This document shows positions 1 through 6,490 of a stretch of 64,000 bases of DNA, in pieces; positions within the stretch are counted from its first letter, which is position 1, and every line of letters starts with the position of its first letter. The notes under the pieces were generated by a model. The model was not told the DNA's origin, searched no databases, and saw only the letters and a list, made by a program, of their open reading frames with translations. The stretch comes from Allokutzneria sp. NRRL B-24872 (GTDB lineage: Bacteria; Actinomycetota; Actinomycetes; Mycobacteriales; Pseudonocardiaceae). The translations under genes were made by a program, and so were the position numbers. The stretch is taken from assembly GCF_002155965.1 (NCBI RefSeq), contig NZ_MUMH01000045.1, positions 24,185 to 88,184 on the forward strand, in the 5' to 3' direction.

Positions 1-1060
1 CGAGGCTCGCGCGCAGCTGGTCCAGCGGGAGTGGGCGGCTGGTGCTGATGACGGTCGCGACCTCGGCGGTGACCCCGACGAAGGGGTAGGAGTCGGCCAG
101 CGCGCTGCCGATGCGGTCGGCCAGCCTGCGCCCGGACGCGGTCAGCGCGGGTTCGCTCACCCCGGGCTGCACGAGCAGGAACTCGGTCTTGGACAAGCGG
201 AATGCACGGTCCTGCCGACGCTGCTCCCTGCGCAGCACGTCGGCGATGTTGTTCTCGGTGTGCATGGCCGTGCGCGCGCCGCGCTGCGCTTCCATGCCCA
301 CCAGGTCGGGCACGCGCACCAGCGCCAGACCGAGGGGCAGGGTGTCGGGGGCGCTGAGCCCGAGCCACGGCGCGAGCGTGCCCGCGGAGTGCAGCCCGGT
401 CCACGGGTCGCGGCCGAACCCGCGATCGGCGTCGACCTTCTCGCGGAGGTCGAGGTAGTTGGTCCTGGTGCGCTCCAACCGGCCGAGCAGGTGCCGCACG
501 ACCGCTTCCACCCGCAGTTCGACCTCGGAGGCGGGTTGCTCGACCACGCCGCGCAGCACCCGGTCCAGCCCGGCGCGCGCGGAGGGCGGCAGGCGGTCGC
601 CCAGGGCGTCGCGCAGGCGCACCGCCTCCGCGTAGGCCTCGTCGCGCCGCATCCCCCAGCGCCCCTCGAACAACCGAGCCGACTCCAACGAGCTCGCCCG
701 CGCTTCGACGCGCTCCAGGTCGTGGGCGACGACCGCGGCGCCGAAGGTGGGGGAGAGCACGACCACCGACCACTCCCTGGCCAGCTCCTCGCTCTCCCGC
801 AGCAGCACCGGCGTCACGCCGTGCGGCAGGTCCGGCCGCACGCGGTCCACCAGGCCGACCACCGTGCAGCTGGCCAGCGCGGCCAGCTCGGTGTAGACGC
901 GGCGCTCGCGCTCGAAGTACGGCAGCCGCTGGAACATCGCCATCACGAGCATGTCCTGCCCGCCTGAGGCGAGGGCCGCCCGCTCGACCGCGTGCGAGGC
1001 CAACACCAAGGCGCGCTTGGTCAGCACGCCGCTGCGCGGCGGCGAATCGTTGTGTGCCAT
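1..1060 (-). CDS. DICT sensory domain protein with degenerate GGDEF-like region (partial)
   Basis: The frame is open from an ATG at 1060 to the window edge (353 codons, C-terminus missing). Residues ~15-130 resemble the DICT domain that actinobacterial sensory proteins and diguanylate-cyclase relatives carry at their N-terminus (an N-terminal KRALVLASHAVER stretch, then alternating hydrophobic strands). From ~218 a GGDEF-like region begins with DPWTGL, the usual opening signature, but the catalytic GGDEF loop position reads LSKTEF (~289-294). It is therefore probably not an active cyclase but a signal-responsive or protein-interaction module. The protein is cytoplasmic, with no transmembrane segment. 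It points away from everything else and is followed by a long non-coding gap, so a link to the polyketide genes is not supported. Family assignment comes from motif memory, not a database search. Confidence 0.6.
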   Translation of the reverse strand, partial: MAHNDSPPRSGVLTKRALVLASHAVERAALASGGQDMLVMAMFQRLPYFERERRVYTELAALASCTVVGLVDRVRPDLPHGVTPVLLRESEELAREWSVVVLSPTFGAAVVAHDLERVEARASSLESARLFEGRWGMRRDEAYAEAVRLRDALGDRLPPSARAGLDRVLRGVVEQPASEVELRVEAVVRHLLGRLERTRTNYLDLREKVDADRGFGRDPWTGLHSAGTLAPWLGLSAPDTLPLGLALVRVPDLVGMEAQRGARTAMHTENNIADVLRREQRRQDRAFRLSKTEFLLVQPGVSEPALTASGRRLADRIGSALADSYPFVGVTAEVATVISTSRPLPLDQLRASL

Positions 1061-1907
1061 GAGTTCCCACTTCGCGACGCTGGATGGTCGGACAGGGCGC
1101 CACGGAGGCTAACCCCGAGTTGGGCGCGCTCGTGCCACGGCGGCGGTGACTACGGTCAGCAACCGGCTTTGCGGGCTGTCTGCCAGGGGCATTCGGTAGA
1201 TGCCTGGTATCCGAGGAATCTCAGATTCACCTGAACGGTTGGGGCCCGCGCCGGAAAGCCGTGCCGCTGGCGCCGGGCGGGAGCCTCATCGCCTTGGACG
1301 CGGGCACCGTGCTGTGGAGCGCTTGGTCGCATCAGTGGCGGTCCATGGTGGACAACTCGTTGTGCGTGCATTTCAGAGAACCTGGACCAAGATCCCTGAT
1401 TCGTGGCTCTCCGCGTCCTTGTCGCCGTTCCACCCATCACTCTCGCGGCATCCCGGGATCGGCGGGGAGTTCGCGAAAAGGTTGCCCCCGCGCGCGGAAT
1501 CCTCCCGCGCGCAAACCTTCCCGTCGGCGCAAGGAGATTTCCGAGGTGCTGGCTCTGGAGCGGTACTGCGAGGTCCTGGTGGTCGGAGACGTCCTGTGTT
1601 CATCGGATCGTCATTCCAGGTGGCCCGGGCGCGCACGACGATTCACGTGTGCATGAAACCGCGTCGCTGGGAACATTTGGTTGGAGATTCTTGAAATCCG
1701 GCGTGAGAGCATTCGGGTATGACGGCGAGGAAGGCTGCGCCGTTGACGTGATCAGCGGAGAAGTTCGATCTCGGCGCGGTGAAATAGCCGGGCCGAGGTT
1801 TGTCCAGTTTCGCCGTGAATGGCCGCTTCCCCGCGCGGGGTGCGCCACCGCCCACCTATCCCGCCAGCAAGACCGAGTCGTTCGCCACGACTGGAAGGGA
1901 ATTGCAG
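1061..1907. other. 847-base intergenic region without a convincing gene
   Basis: No reading frame here has convincing actinomycete codon bias or recognisable protein features on either strand. The one item with a good Shine-Dalgarno sequence is a 36-codon frame at 1546-1656 (AAGGAG nine bases before a GTG), which encodes nothing recognisable. The stretch must hold the promoter of the divergent DICT-domain gene and that of the 1908-2914 pair, but I cannot place either with confidence. Confidence 0.5.
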
Positions 1908-2054
1908 ATGTCATACAGACGGGGTAAGCGAGGCCGGTCGTGGTGGCTGGTGCTGAGCGGCGTGTGGAACGCGGTGATGGTGGGCGCGCTGCTGGTGTTG
2001 TACGTCGTGTGCGTGCTTGTGGACGGGTTGCGCCGGCGCCGGGCGGAGGCGTGA
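1908..2054 (+). CDS. 48-residue single-pass membrane peptide
   Basis: ATG at 1908 is preceded by a GGAAGGGAA ribosome-binding site. The peptide has a basic N-terminus (SYRRGKRGR), one hydrophobic segment at about residues 12-37, and a basic tail (RRRRAEA), the layout of a single-pass membrane peptide. Its TGA overlaps the ATG of the downstream deformylase gene by one base, so the two are translationally coupled and probably co-expressed. An upstream in-frame GTG-type start would give 84 residues, but the added part has poor codon bias and lacks the Shine-Dalgarno sequence. The function is unknown; the coupling to purU is the only clue. Confidence 0.6.
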   Translation: MSYRRGKRGRSWWLVLSGVWNAVMVGALLVLYVVCVLVDGLRRRRAEA

Positions 2055-2914
2055 TGGGGACCGGGGAGTACGTGCTCGTCGGCGCCGTCCCGGGCGGGGG
2101 CGGCGCGATTGAGATGGTGCTCGAGTGGGTGGGCCGGCACGGGCTGGTCGGGGAAACCCGTGTGGCACCTGATGCCGCGGGGAACCTGTTCGTGCGCCTT
2201 GTCTTCCGCTCAGACCGGCCGGAGCGTGAGTTGCGGGACGGCTTCGCCGCGATCGGGACGCAGTGGGTGGCGCGATGTGAGATCCACTCACTGACGCGCC
2301 GCCCTCGCGTGCTCGTGCTCGGTTCCCAGCAGACGCACTGCGCGGCGGACCTGCTCGACCGGTGGGCCAACGGCCGGCTGGACGTGGAGATCGCCGCCGT
2401 CGTGTCCAACCACAGCACGCTGGAGCCCGTCGCCGCCGCGCACGGGATTCCCTTCACGCGCTTACGGATCGATGACACGGGCCCGGCGGAGGCGGAGGAG
2501 GAGCTGCGTCGACTGGTCAAAGAGCACAGCGCGGAGCTGGTCGTGCTCGCCCGCTACATGCGGATTCTGTCGCCGCAGTTGTGCGCGTGGTTGGACGAGC
2601 ACGACGTCCCGGCGATCAACGTGCACCACAGCCTGCTGCCCAGCTTCGTCGGGGCGCGGCCGTACCGGCAGGCCGCCACGCGGGGCGTCAAGGGGGTCGG
2701 GGCCACCGCCCACTACGTGACCGCCGAGCTGGACCAGGGCCCGATCATCGCGCAGCAGTGGCGCTCGGCCAGCCACCTGGCACGCCCGGGCGAAGCCGAT
2801 CTCGCCCGGTTGGGCCGCGACGCGGAGGTCACGGTGCTCGCCGAGGCCGTCCAGCTGCACTGCCAACACCGGGTGCTGCGAGCCGATGACGGGACCACGG
2901 TCGTGTTGGGCTAG
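2054..2914 (+). CDS. purU: formyltetrahydrofolate deformylase (PurU)
   Basis: 286 residues, close to the usual length. PurU hydrolyses 10-formyltetrahydrofolate to tetrahydrofolate and formate, balancing the one-carbon pool. Residues ~5-78 are an ACT-like regulatory domain in which the usual DRPGI signature is degenerate (AVPGGGGAIE). Residues ~84-286 are the formyltransferase-fold catalytic domain with VVSNH (~116-120), VLARYM (~164-169), INVHHSLLPSF (188-198) and ELDQGPII (225-232). The catalytic triad N189, H191 and D227 is intact. The start overlaps the stop of the small membrane peptide gene. Leu137 is encoded by TTA (2462-2464), a codon rare in this genome and in streptomycetes read by the developmentally controlled bldA tRNA. 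A link to the polyketide pathway is not evident. Confidence 0.93.
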   Translation: MGTGEYVLVGAVPGGGGAIEMVLEWVGRHGLVGETRVAPDAAGNLFVRLVFRSDRPERELRDGFAAIGTQWVARCEIHSLTRRPRVLVLGSQQTHCAADLLDRWANGRLDVEIAAVVSNHSTLEPVAAAHGIPFTRLRIDDTGPAEAEEELRRLVKEHSAELVVLARYMRILSPQLCAWLDEHDVPAINVHHSLLPSFVGARPYRQAATRGVKGVGATAHYVTAELDQGPIIAQQWRSASHLARPGEADLARLGRDAEVTVLAEAVQLHCQHRVLRADDGTTVVLG

Positions 2915-3048
2915 CACGACCGAGCCTGAGAGCCAGCACGGTGCCGGTGGAGCTGTCGGTCACCCGCACACCTCCAACGGCCAGGGGCGGTTCGGCGGTG
3001 AGCACGGGTTGCATCGTGATCGCGCGCACGGGTGCGCTTCCCGACTTG

Positions 3049-3624
3049 TCAGCTGGGGGTGCGGCGGGAGTAGGCGCGGGCGGCGCGGGCGCGGTCGCCG
3101 CACCGCGTGCAGCACCAGTGGCGGCGACCGTGGCGCAGCAGGAACCGGTTGCAGGGGGCTGAGCCGCAGCGGGCGAGACGTTCGGCGTCGGGGCCGGTGA
3201 GCAGGTCCGCCCCGTTGGCCGCGAGGGTGGCGAGGGCGTGCGCGAGGATCTCGTTGGTGGGACACGGGATCGCGCGGTAGGGGCCGGTCGTGTCGTCCCA
3301 GTGCAGCAGTTCGGCCGTGGCAGCCCGGCTCAGCGCGTCGTTGACGGCGGACAGCGCCGTGGGCAGGGCGGGTACCCCGTCGACGCGGGCGGCGCACAGG
3401 GACCTGAGGTGCTCGCGCAGTGAGCGCAGTTGCGCCGCGCACATCTCGCTGACCTCGACGCCGGGGGGCGCGAGGCCGTGCTCCCGCAGCCACGCGGCCG
3501 TCGCCGTCGGAGTGCCGAGGTGGTCGACGAACTGCCCGTTCGGCAGGGCGAGTGCGCTGTTGGCGAAGTCGAGCGCGACGTAGCGCTCGGCCCCTGGGGC
3601 GGGCGGGAGCGCGTGTTCTGCCAT
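3049..3624 (-). CDS. ABATE/CGNR zinc-finger transcriptional regulator
   Basis: 191 residues from ATG 3624; an in-frame ATG three codons upstream (3633) is possible. The N-terminal two-thirds match the ABATE domain layout (YVALDFANSA near the start, the stress-responsive domain of this family). The C-terminal ~40 residues are a CGNR-type zinc finger: cysteines 153, 158, 171 or 172, and 175, with a basic helix. The eponymous CGNR motif reads CGDR here. Such proteins are small DNA-binding regulators that usually control the adjacent gene. It is divergent from the hydrolase at 3715, and a perfect 10+10 base inverted repeat sits between the two starts, which is the expected operator position. Effector unknown. 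Confidence 0.8.
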   Translation of the reverse strand: MAEHALPPAPGAERYVALDFANSALALPNGQFVDHLGTPTATAAWLREHGLAPPGVEVSEMCAAQLRSLREHLRSLCAARVDGVPALPTALSAVNDALSRAATAELLHWDDTTGPYRAIPCPTNEILAHALATLAANGADLLTGPDAERLARCGSAPCNRFLLRHGRRHWCCTRCGDRARAARAYSRRTPS

Positions 3625-3648
3625 GAGTCTCATGGTAGCGCTTGTGTT

Positions 3649-3686
3649 CATCCGTGAGACACGGTTACCGTCCTTCCTCACGGATG
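3649..3686. promoter_or_regulatory. palindromic operator between the CGNR regulator and hydrolase genes
   Basis: CATCCGTGAG at 3649-3658 is repeated in perfect inverted orientation as CTCACGGATG at 3677-3686, with an 18-base spacer. A further partial CGTGAGG copy lies at 3701-3707, just before the hydrolase start. The site begins 25 bases upstream of the regulator start and ends 28 bases before the hydrolase start, so one bound regulator could control both promoters. The proteins that bind it are inferred, not shown. Confidence 0.6.
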
Positions 3687-3714
3687 GAAACACCTTCAAG
3701 CGTGAGGAGTCGTG

Positions 3715-4587
3715 GTGGCCCCGTATCCACCCGCGTTCCAGCAGGTCCCCGTCCACGTGCTCGGCGGCCCGACCGCCCTGGTCGAGTACGGCGGTCTGCG
3801 AGTGCTCACCGATCCGACCCTGGACGGTCCCGGCGACTACGAGGTGCCCGGCGGCTCGCTGACCAAGACCGCGCCCGCCCGCACCACGGCGGCCGAACTC
3901 GGCCGCATCGACGTCGTGCTGCTCTCCCACGACGAGCATCCCGACAACCTCGACACCGCCGGACGGGCACTGCTCGCCGACGTCGCGCTCACCCTCACCA
4001 CGCCCGGCGGTGCCCAGCGCCTTCGAGGCACGGCCCGAGGGCTGGCCGACTGGGAACGAGCCGTCCTCGACCGTCCCGGGGGCGGCACCCTCACGGTGAC
4101 CGGGGTGCCGGCCGTGCACGGGCCCGGACCGCGCGAGGAGGTCGAGAAGATCACCGGCGAGGTCGTTGGTTTCGTGCTGACCGGGACCGCGCTGCCCACC
4201 GTCTACGTCAGCGGGGACAACGCCTCGCTCGCCGCGGTCGAGGAGATCGCGGAGCGTTTCGGCCCCGTCGACACCGCGATCCTGTTCGCCGGGGCACCGC
4301 GCTTCTCCGTGCTCTTCGACGGAACGCCGATCGTTCTCGACAGCGCCCAAGCGGCCGAGGCAGCCAGGATTCTGGGCGCCCGCCGGGTGGTGCCCGTGCA
4401 CCACGAAGGCTGGGCGCACTTCACCGAAGGCAGGAACGACCTGGTGGCCGCCTTCACCGCGGCCGGTCTCGAGGACCGCTTGGACTTGGACGGGACAGGT
4501 GTGGTTGCCGCGGTTGAGCTGCTTGGACCAGCCCTGGGCCATCACCAACGGGCCGTCCCAGGTTCGGCTTCCGTCGGATCTGCATGA
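3715..4587 (+). CDS. metallo-beta-lactamase-fold hydrolase
   Basis: About 290 residues, cytoplasmic. The metal-binding signature is LLSHDEHPDNLD (~residues 69-80), the HDxHxDNLD variant of the HxHxDH motif seen in an actinobacterial branch of UlaG-like hydrolases, and a distal metal-ligand histidine lies in VVPVHHEGW (~residues 224-232). An Asp-containing VSGDN strand (~162-166) is also present. The substrate is unknown; relatives include lactonases and phosphodiesterases. I chose GTG 3715, five bases after the GAGGAG Shine-Dalgarno sequence (3704-3709); GTG 3712 is possible but only two bases away. The gene is divergent from the CGNR regulator and presumably under its control. Confidence 0.8.
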   Translation: MAPYPPAFQQVPVHVLGGPTALVEYGGLRVLTDPTLDGPGDYEVPGGSLTKTAPARTTAAELGRIDVVLLSHDEHPDNLDTAGRALLADVALTLTTPGGAQRLRGTARGLADWERAVLDRPGGGTLTVTGVPAVHGPGPREEVEKITGEVVGFVLTGTALPTVYVSGDNASLAAVEEIAERFGPVDTAILFAGAPRFSVLFDGTPIVLDSAQAAEAARILGARRVVPVHHEGWAHFTEGRNDLVAAFTAAGLEDRLDLDGTGVVAAVELLGPALGHHQRAVPGSASVGSA

Positions 4588-4766
4588 CGCCCTCGTGAAA
4601 GTGTTCTTGAGAAGCGGCTAGAAGCAGAAACAGCCCTTGTGTTGGGGTTCGAAGCGCAAGTCCGGAAACCAGTCGTCGGATGGTGTTCGCGCGTTTCTTC
4701 GCCTGCCTGGAACTGACGACGCGAATGTCCGTTTGCCCCAGGAACAGGGGACGCGCCCGGAGGCCG
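4588..4766. other. short intergenic spacer between convergent genes
   Basis: 179 bases between the stop codons of the hydrolase and the convergent membrane methyltransferase. I see no gene, RNA or convincing terminator hairpin. Confidence 0.4.
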
Positions 4767-5378
4767 CTAGCCGGTGCGGTCCGATCGTCGGGGGAGCCTG
4801 GGCAGGTAGCGGCCGGTGGTGGCCAGGTAGCGCTCGTAGTCCTGGCCGTGGTGCGCGAGCAGGTAGGGCTCTTCGACGGTGCGCACCTGGAGGTGGATGG
4901 CGACCACCAGGGCGAGGAAAGCCAGCAGTGACAGCACATCTCCCGCGATGAGCGTCAGCCCGGCGGCGGTGATGATCATCGCGGTGAACACCGGGTTGCG
5001 CACGTGCGCGTAGGGGCCGAGGCGGACCAGGTCGGTGGACTCGTCCGGGTCCACTCCGATCCGCCAGGCGGCCCCCATCGCCTGCTGGGCGAGCAACGTG
5101 CCCACGATCCCCGCAACGGCGAGCACGATTCCGACCACGTCGAGCACGGGGTGATCGAGGACCGCGCCGATCAGGCCCGCGACCTGTGCCGCCGGTCCGG
5201 CCAGGCCCGCCGTGACGGCGGCGGCGAAGAGCACCCCGCCCCACCACTGCGCGGAGCCCGCCCGGCCGCTGATGCCGTGGAAGCCGGAAGAGCCGGTGCG
5301 GCGGCGGTGCAGGACGGTCCGCACGCCGAACGCGAGCGTCAGGTAGAGCACGCACAGCACAAGCGCGACGGCGGCCAC
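4767..5378 (-). CDS. isoprenylcysteine carboxyl methyltransferase-like membrane protein
   Basis: 203 residues, mostly hydrophobic with about five membrane segments. The C-terminal half carries the ICMT/phospholipid methyltransferase signature: LGPYAHVRNPVFTA, a further membrane span, then TVEEPYLLAHHGQDYERY and a final RYLPRL. That region forms the S-adenosylmethionine site in characterised relatives. Bacterial members methylate unknown lipids or small molecules, and some sit in secondary-metabolite clusters. The start is GTG 5378, seven bases after a GGAAGGGG Shine-Dalgarno sequence; longer versions of the frame lack a ribosome-binding site and would run through the operator at 5414-5443. 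The product methylated here is unknown. Confidence 0.8.
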   Translation of the reverse strand: MAAVALVLCVLYLTLAFGVRTVLHRRRTGSSGFHGISGRAGSAQWWGGVLFAAAVTAGLAGPAAQVAGLIGAVLDHPVLDVVGIVLAVAGIVGTLLAQQAMGAAWRIGVDPDESTDLVRLGPYAHVRNPVFTAMIITAAGLTLIAGDVLSLLAFLALVVAIHLQVRTVEEPYLLAHHGQDYERYLATTGRYLPRLPRRSDRTG

Positions 5379-5413
5379 GGCAGCGCCCCTTCCTCGGTCA
5401 CGGCAGTCCACCG

Positions 5414-5443
5414 GCAACAGTACATCGGACACTGTACTGTTGC
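5414..5443. promoter_or_regulatory. TetR-type palindromic operator upstream of the membrane methyltransferase
   Basis: GCAACAGTACA (5414-5424) and TGTACTGTTGC (5433-5443) form a perfect 11-base inverted repeat around the 8-base spacer TCGGACAC. Size and symmetry match operators of TetR-family repressors. It lies 36 bases upstream of the methyltransferase GTG, where a repressor would block transcription. No TetR gene is in the window, so the regulator would be encoded elsewhere. Confidence 0.65.
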
Positions 5444-5526
5444 GGATGGCGCTGAAGTGTTGGGCGCCCTTTCTGTTTCTTGAATTCTTGGTGAAAGTCC
5501 GACAGGGTTCACTATTTGCGGGCGGG

Positions 5527-5543
5527 CATGAGGTTTCCTCATG
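5527..5543 (+). other. short hairpin in a probable 5' leader
   Basis: CATGAGG (5527-5533) and CCTCATG (5537-5543) pair perfectly around a TTT loop, within an unusually A/T-rich intergenic stretch (5440-5688) upstream of the small membrane protein gene. A weak promoter-like pair, TTGGTG (5488-5493) and CACTAT (5510-5515) with 16 bases between, would place the hairpin at the very 5' end of the transcript. Both calls are tentative. Confidence 0.3.
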
Positions 5544-5688
5544 TCGTTTCTGTTGGAGGGCTTGCCGTCCCTGTTTTTGGCTACACGTCCATTGGGATGG
5601 TCGGAGTCGGTCAGTTGGCGGTGTTAGCGTTCGCGTGCCTGCCATTGTTTGGCGGGTTATCGCGTTTCGCACTGAGCAGGAGAGAACT

Positions 5689-6015
5689 GTGTATTCCTCG
5701 TCGCAGCCGCCCACTGTGCCGCCCGGCCCGCCGGTGATGGGCAGGACCTCCCTTGTGAAGTGTCTGCTCGCGGGACTCGTGTGGTTCGGGGCGGCGCTGG
5801 TCATCGTGGGGATCGCGCTGGGGTTTCCGTCGCCGGAGGTCGCGGGCGGGGTGACCGCCAGGCTGCTGCTGCCCGGCTTGCTGGCCGGTCTCGTCGCCTG
5901 GCTCTTCCTGCGCAGGCGAAGCTCGACGTTCGTGCTGAGGTGCGTGGTGGCGCTGCCGGGCTACGTCGTGCTGGCGTTGCTGTTCGGCGCACTGCGGATC
6001 GTCAACGAAACCTGA
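5689..6015 (+). CDS. small three-helix membrane protein of unknown function
   Basis: 108 residues from GTG 5689, five bases after AGGAGA. The first ~20 residues are rich in proline and serine (SSSQPPTVPPGPP), followed by three hydrophobic segments at about residues 23-43, 52-71 and 80-101, the second and third separated by an arginine-rich turn (LRRRSS). I do not recognise the family. A longer frame beginning near 5440 exists, but its extra part has poor third-position G+C and no Shine-Dalgarno sequence. The next gene starts 33 bases after the stop, so the two may share a transcript. Confidence 0.6.
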   Translation: MYSSSQPPTVPPGPPVMGRTSLVKCLLAGLVWFGAALVIVGIALGFPSPEVAGGVTARLLLPGLLAGLVAWLFLRRRSSTFVLRCVVALPGYVVLALLFGALRIVNET

Positions 6016-6048
6016 TCGACCACCAGTAGAGATCGGAGGAGATCGTTC

Positions 6049-6429
6049 ATGCGCGCTCGACGTGTTCTCCCAGCCATCGCGTTCGGACTGACCCTGGCCG
6101 GAGGGCTGGTCGCGCCGACCACCGCCCAGGCAGCGCCTGCGGGGTGCTGGCCGTACGTGTCCGTGTTCGTCGATGCCGACCTCGGCGGCCCCGCGGAGGG
6201 CGTCGGATTCTGCGACGCAAAATATGTCAACCTGGGGAAAACGGTGCGCGACCAGGTGTCGAGTTGGCATTTCGTGGGCAAGGTGGGCGATGCCGCTTGC
6301 TTGATCGACACGTCCGCTGGTCGCGAGATCGTGCTCGATCGGATCGTGCTCGCGCTGGGGCCGCCCGTGGGCGCCAAGAACGTGCCGTCATGGGCCAACG
6401 ACCGCGCCGACGCCGTTCGTCAGTGCTGA
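6049..6429 (+). CDS. small secreted protein, possibly peptidase-inhibitor-I36/crystallin-like
   Basis: 126 residues. A typical Sec signal peptide (MRARR, a hydrophobic core, then a cut after AQA at about residue 28) precedes a mature domain of ~98 residues with four cysteines (in GCWPYV, GFCDAK, AACLID and the C-terminal RQC), likely two disulfides. The spacing of aromatic and glycine residues (VSVFVDADLGGPAEGVGF, then VSSWHFVG) resembles the small beta/gamma-crystallin-type proteins annotated as peptidase inhibitor family I36 in actinomycetes; this is a weak, inferred similarity. The ribosome-binding site GGAGGAG precedes the ATG. A strong terminator follows ten bases after the stop. Confidence 0.7.
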   Translation: MRARRVLPAIAFGLTLAGGLVAPTTAQAAPAGCWPYVSVFVDADLGGPAEGVGFCDAKYVNLGKTVRDQVSSWHFVGKVGDAACLIDTSAGREIVLDRIVLALGPPVGAKNVPSWANDRADAVRQC

Positions 6430-6438
6430 ACGGCGACA

Positions 6439-6471
6439 ACACCCCAGCGCGATCGGCCTGCGCTGGGGTGT
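6439..6471. terminator. bidirectional hairpin terminator
   Basis: ACACCCCAGCGC (6439-6450) and GCGCTGGGGTGT (6460-6471) form a perfect 12-base-pair stem with a 9-base loop. It sits between the stop codons of two convergent genes (6429 and 6491) and would terminate both. There is no U-tract, as is usual for high-G+C actinomycetes. An 11-base direct repeat (GCTGAACGGCG, 6425-6435 and 6477-6487) flanks it. Confidence 0.85.
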
Positions 6472-6490
6472 CCTGCGCTGAACGGCGTGG

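Noticed and set aside
260..967. 235-residue plus-strand frame
   Set aside because: It is the shadow of the minus-strand DICT-domain gene; the composition is rich in H, Q and R, as expected for an antisense frame of G+C-rich coding sequence.
2829..3029. 66-residue minus-strand frame just downstream of the CGNR gene
   Set aside because: It begins plausibly but runs antisense into the end of purU, is very short, and its last half loses protein-like composition.
5516..5737. 73-residue hydrophobic frame upstream of the small membrane protein
   Set aside because: Its third codon positions are A/T-rich, unlike every real gene here, there is no Shine-Dalgarno sequence, and it overlaps the start of the 5689 gene in another frame.
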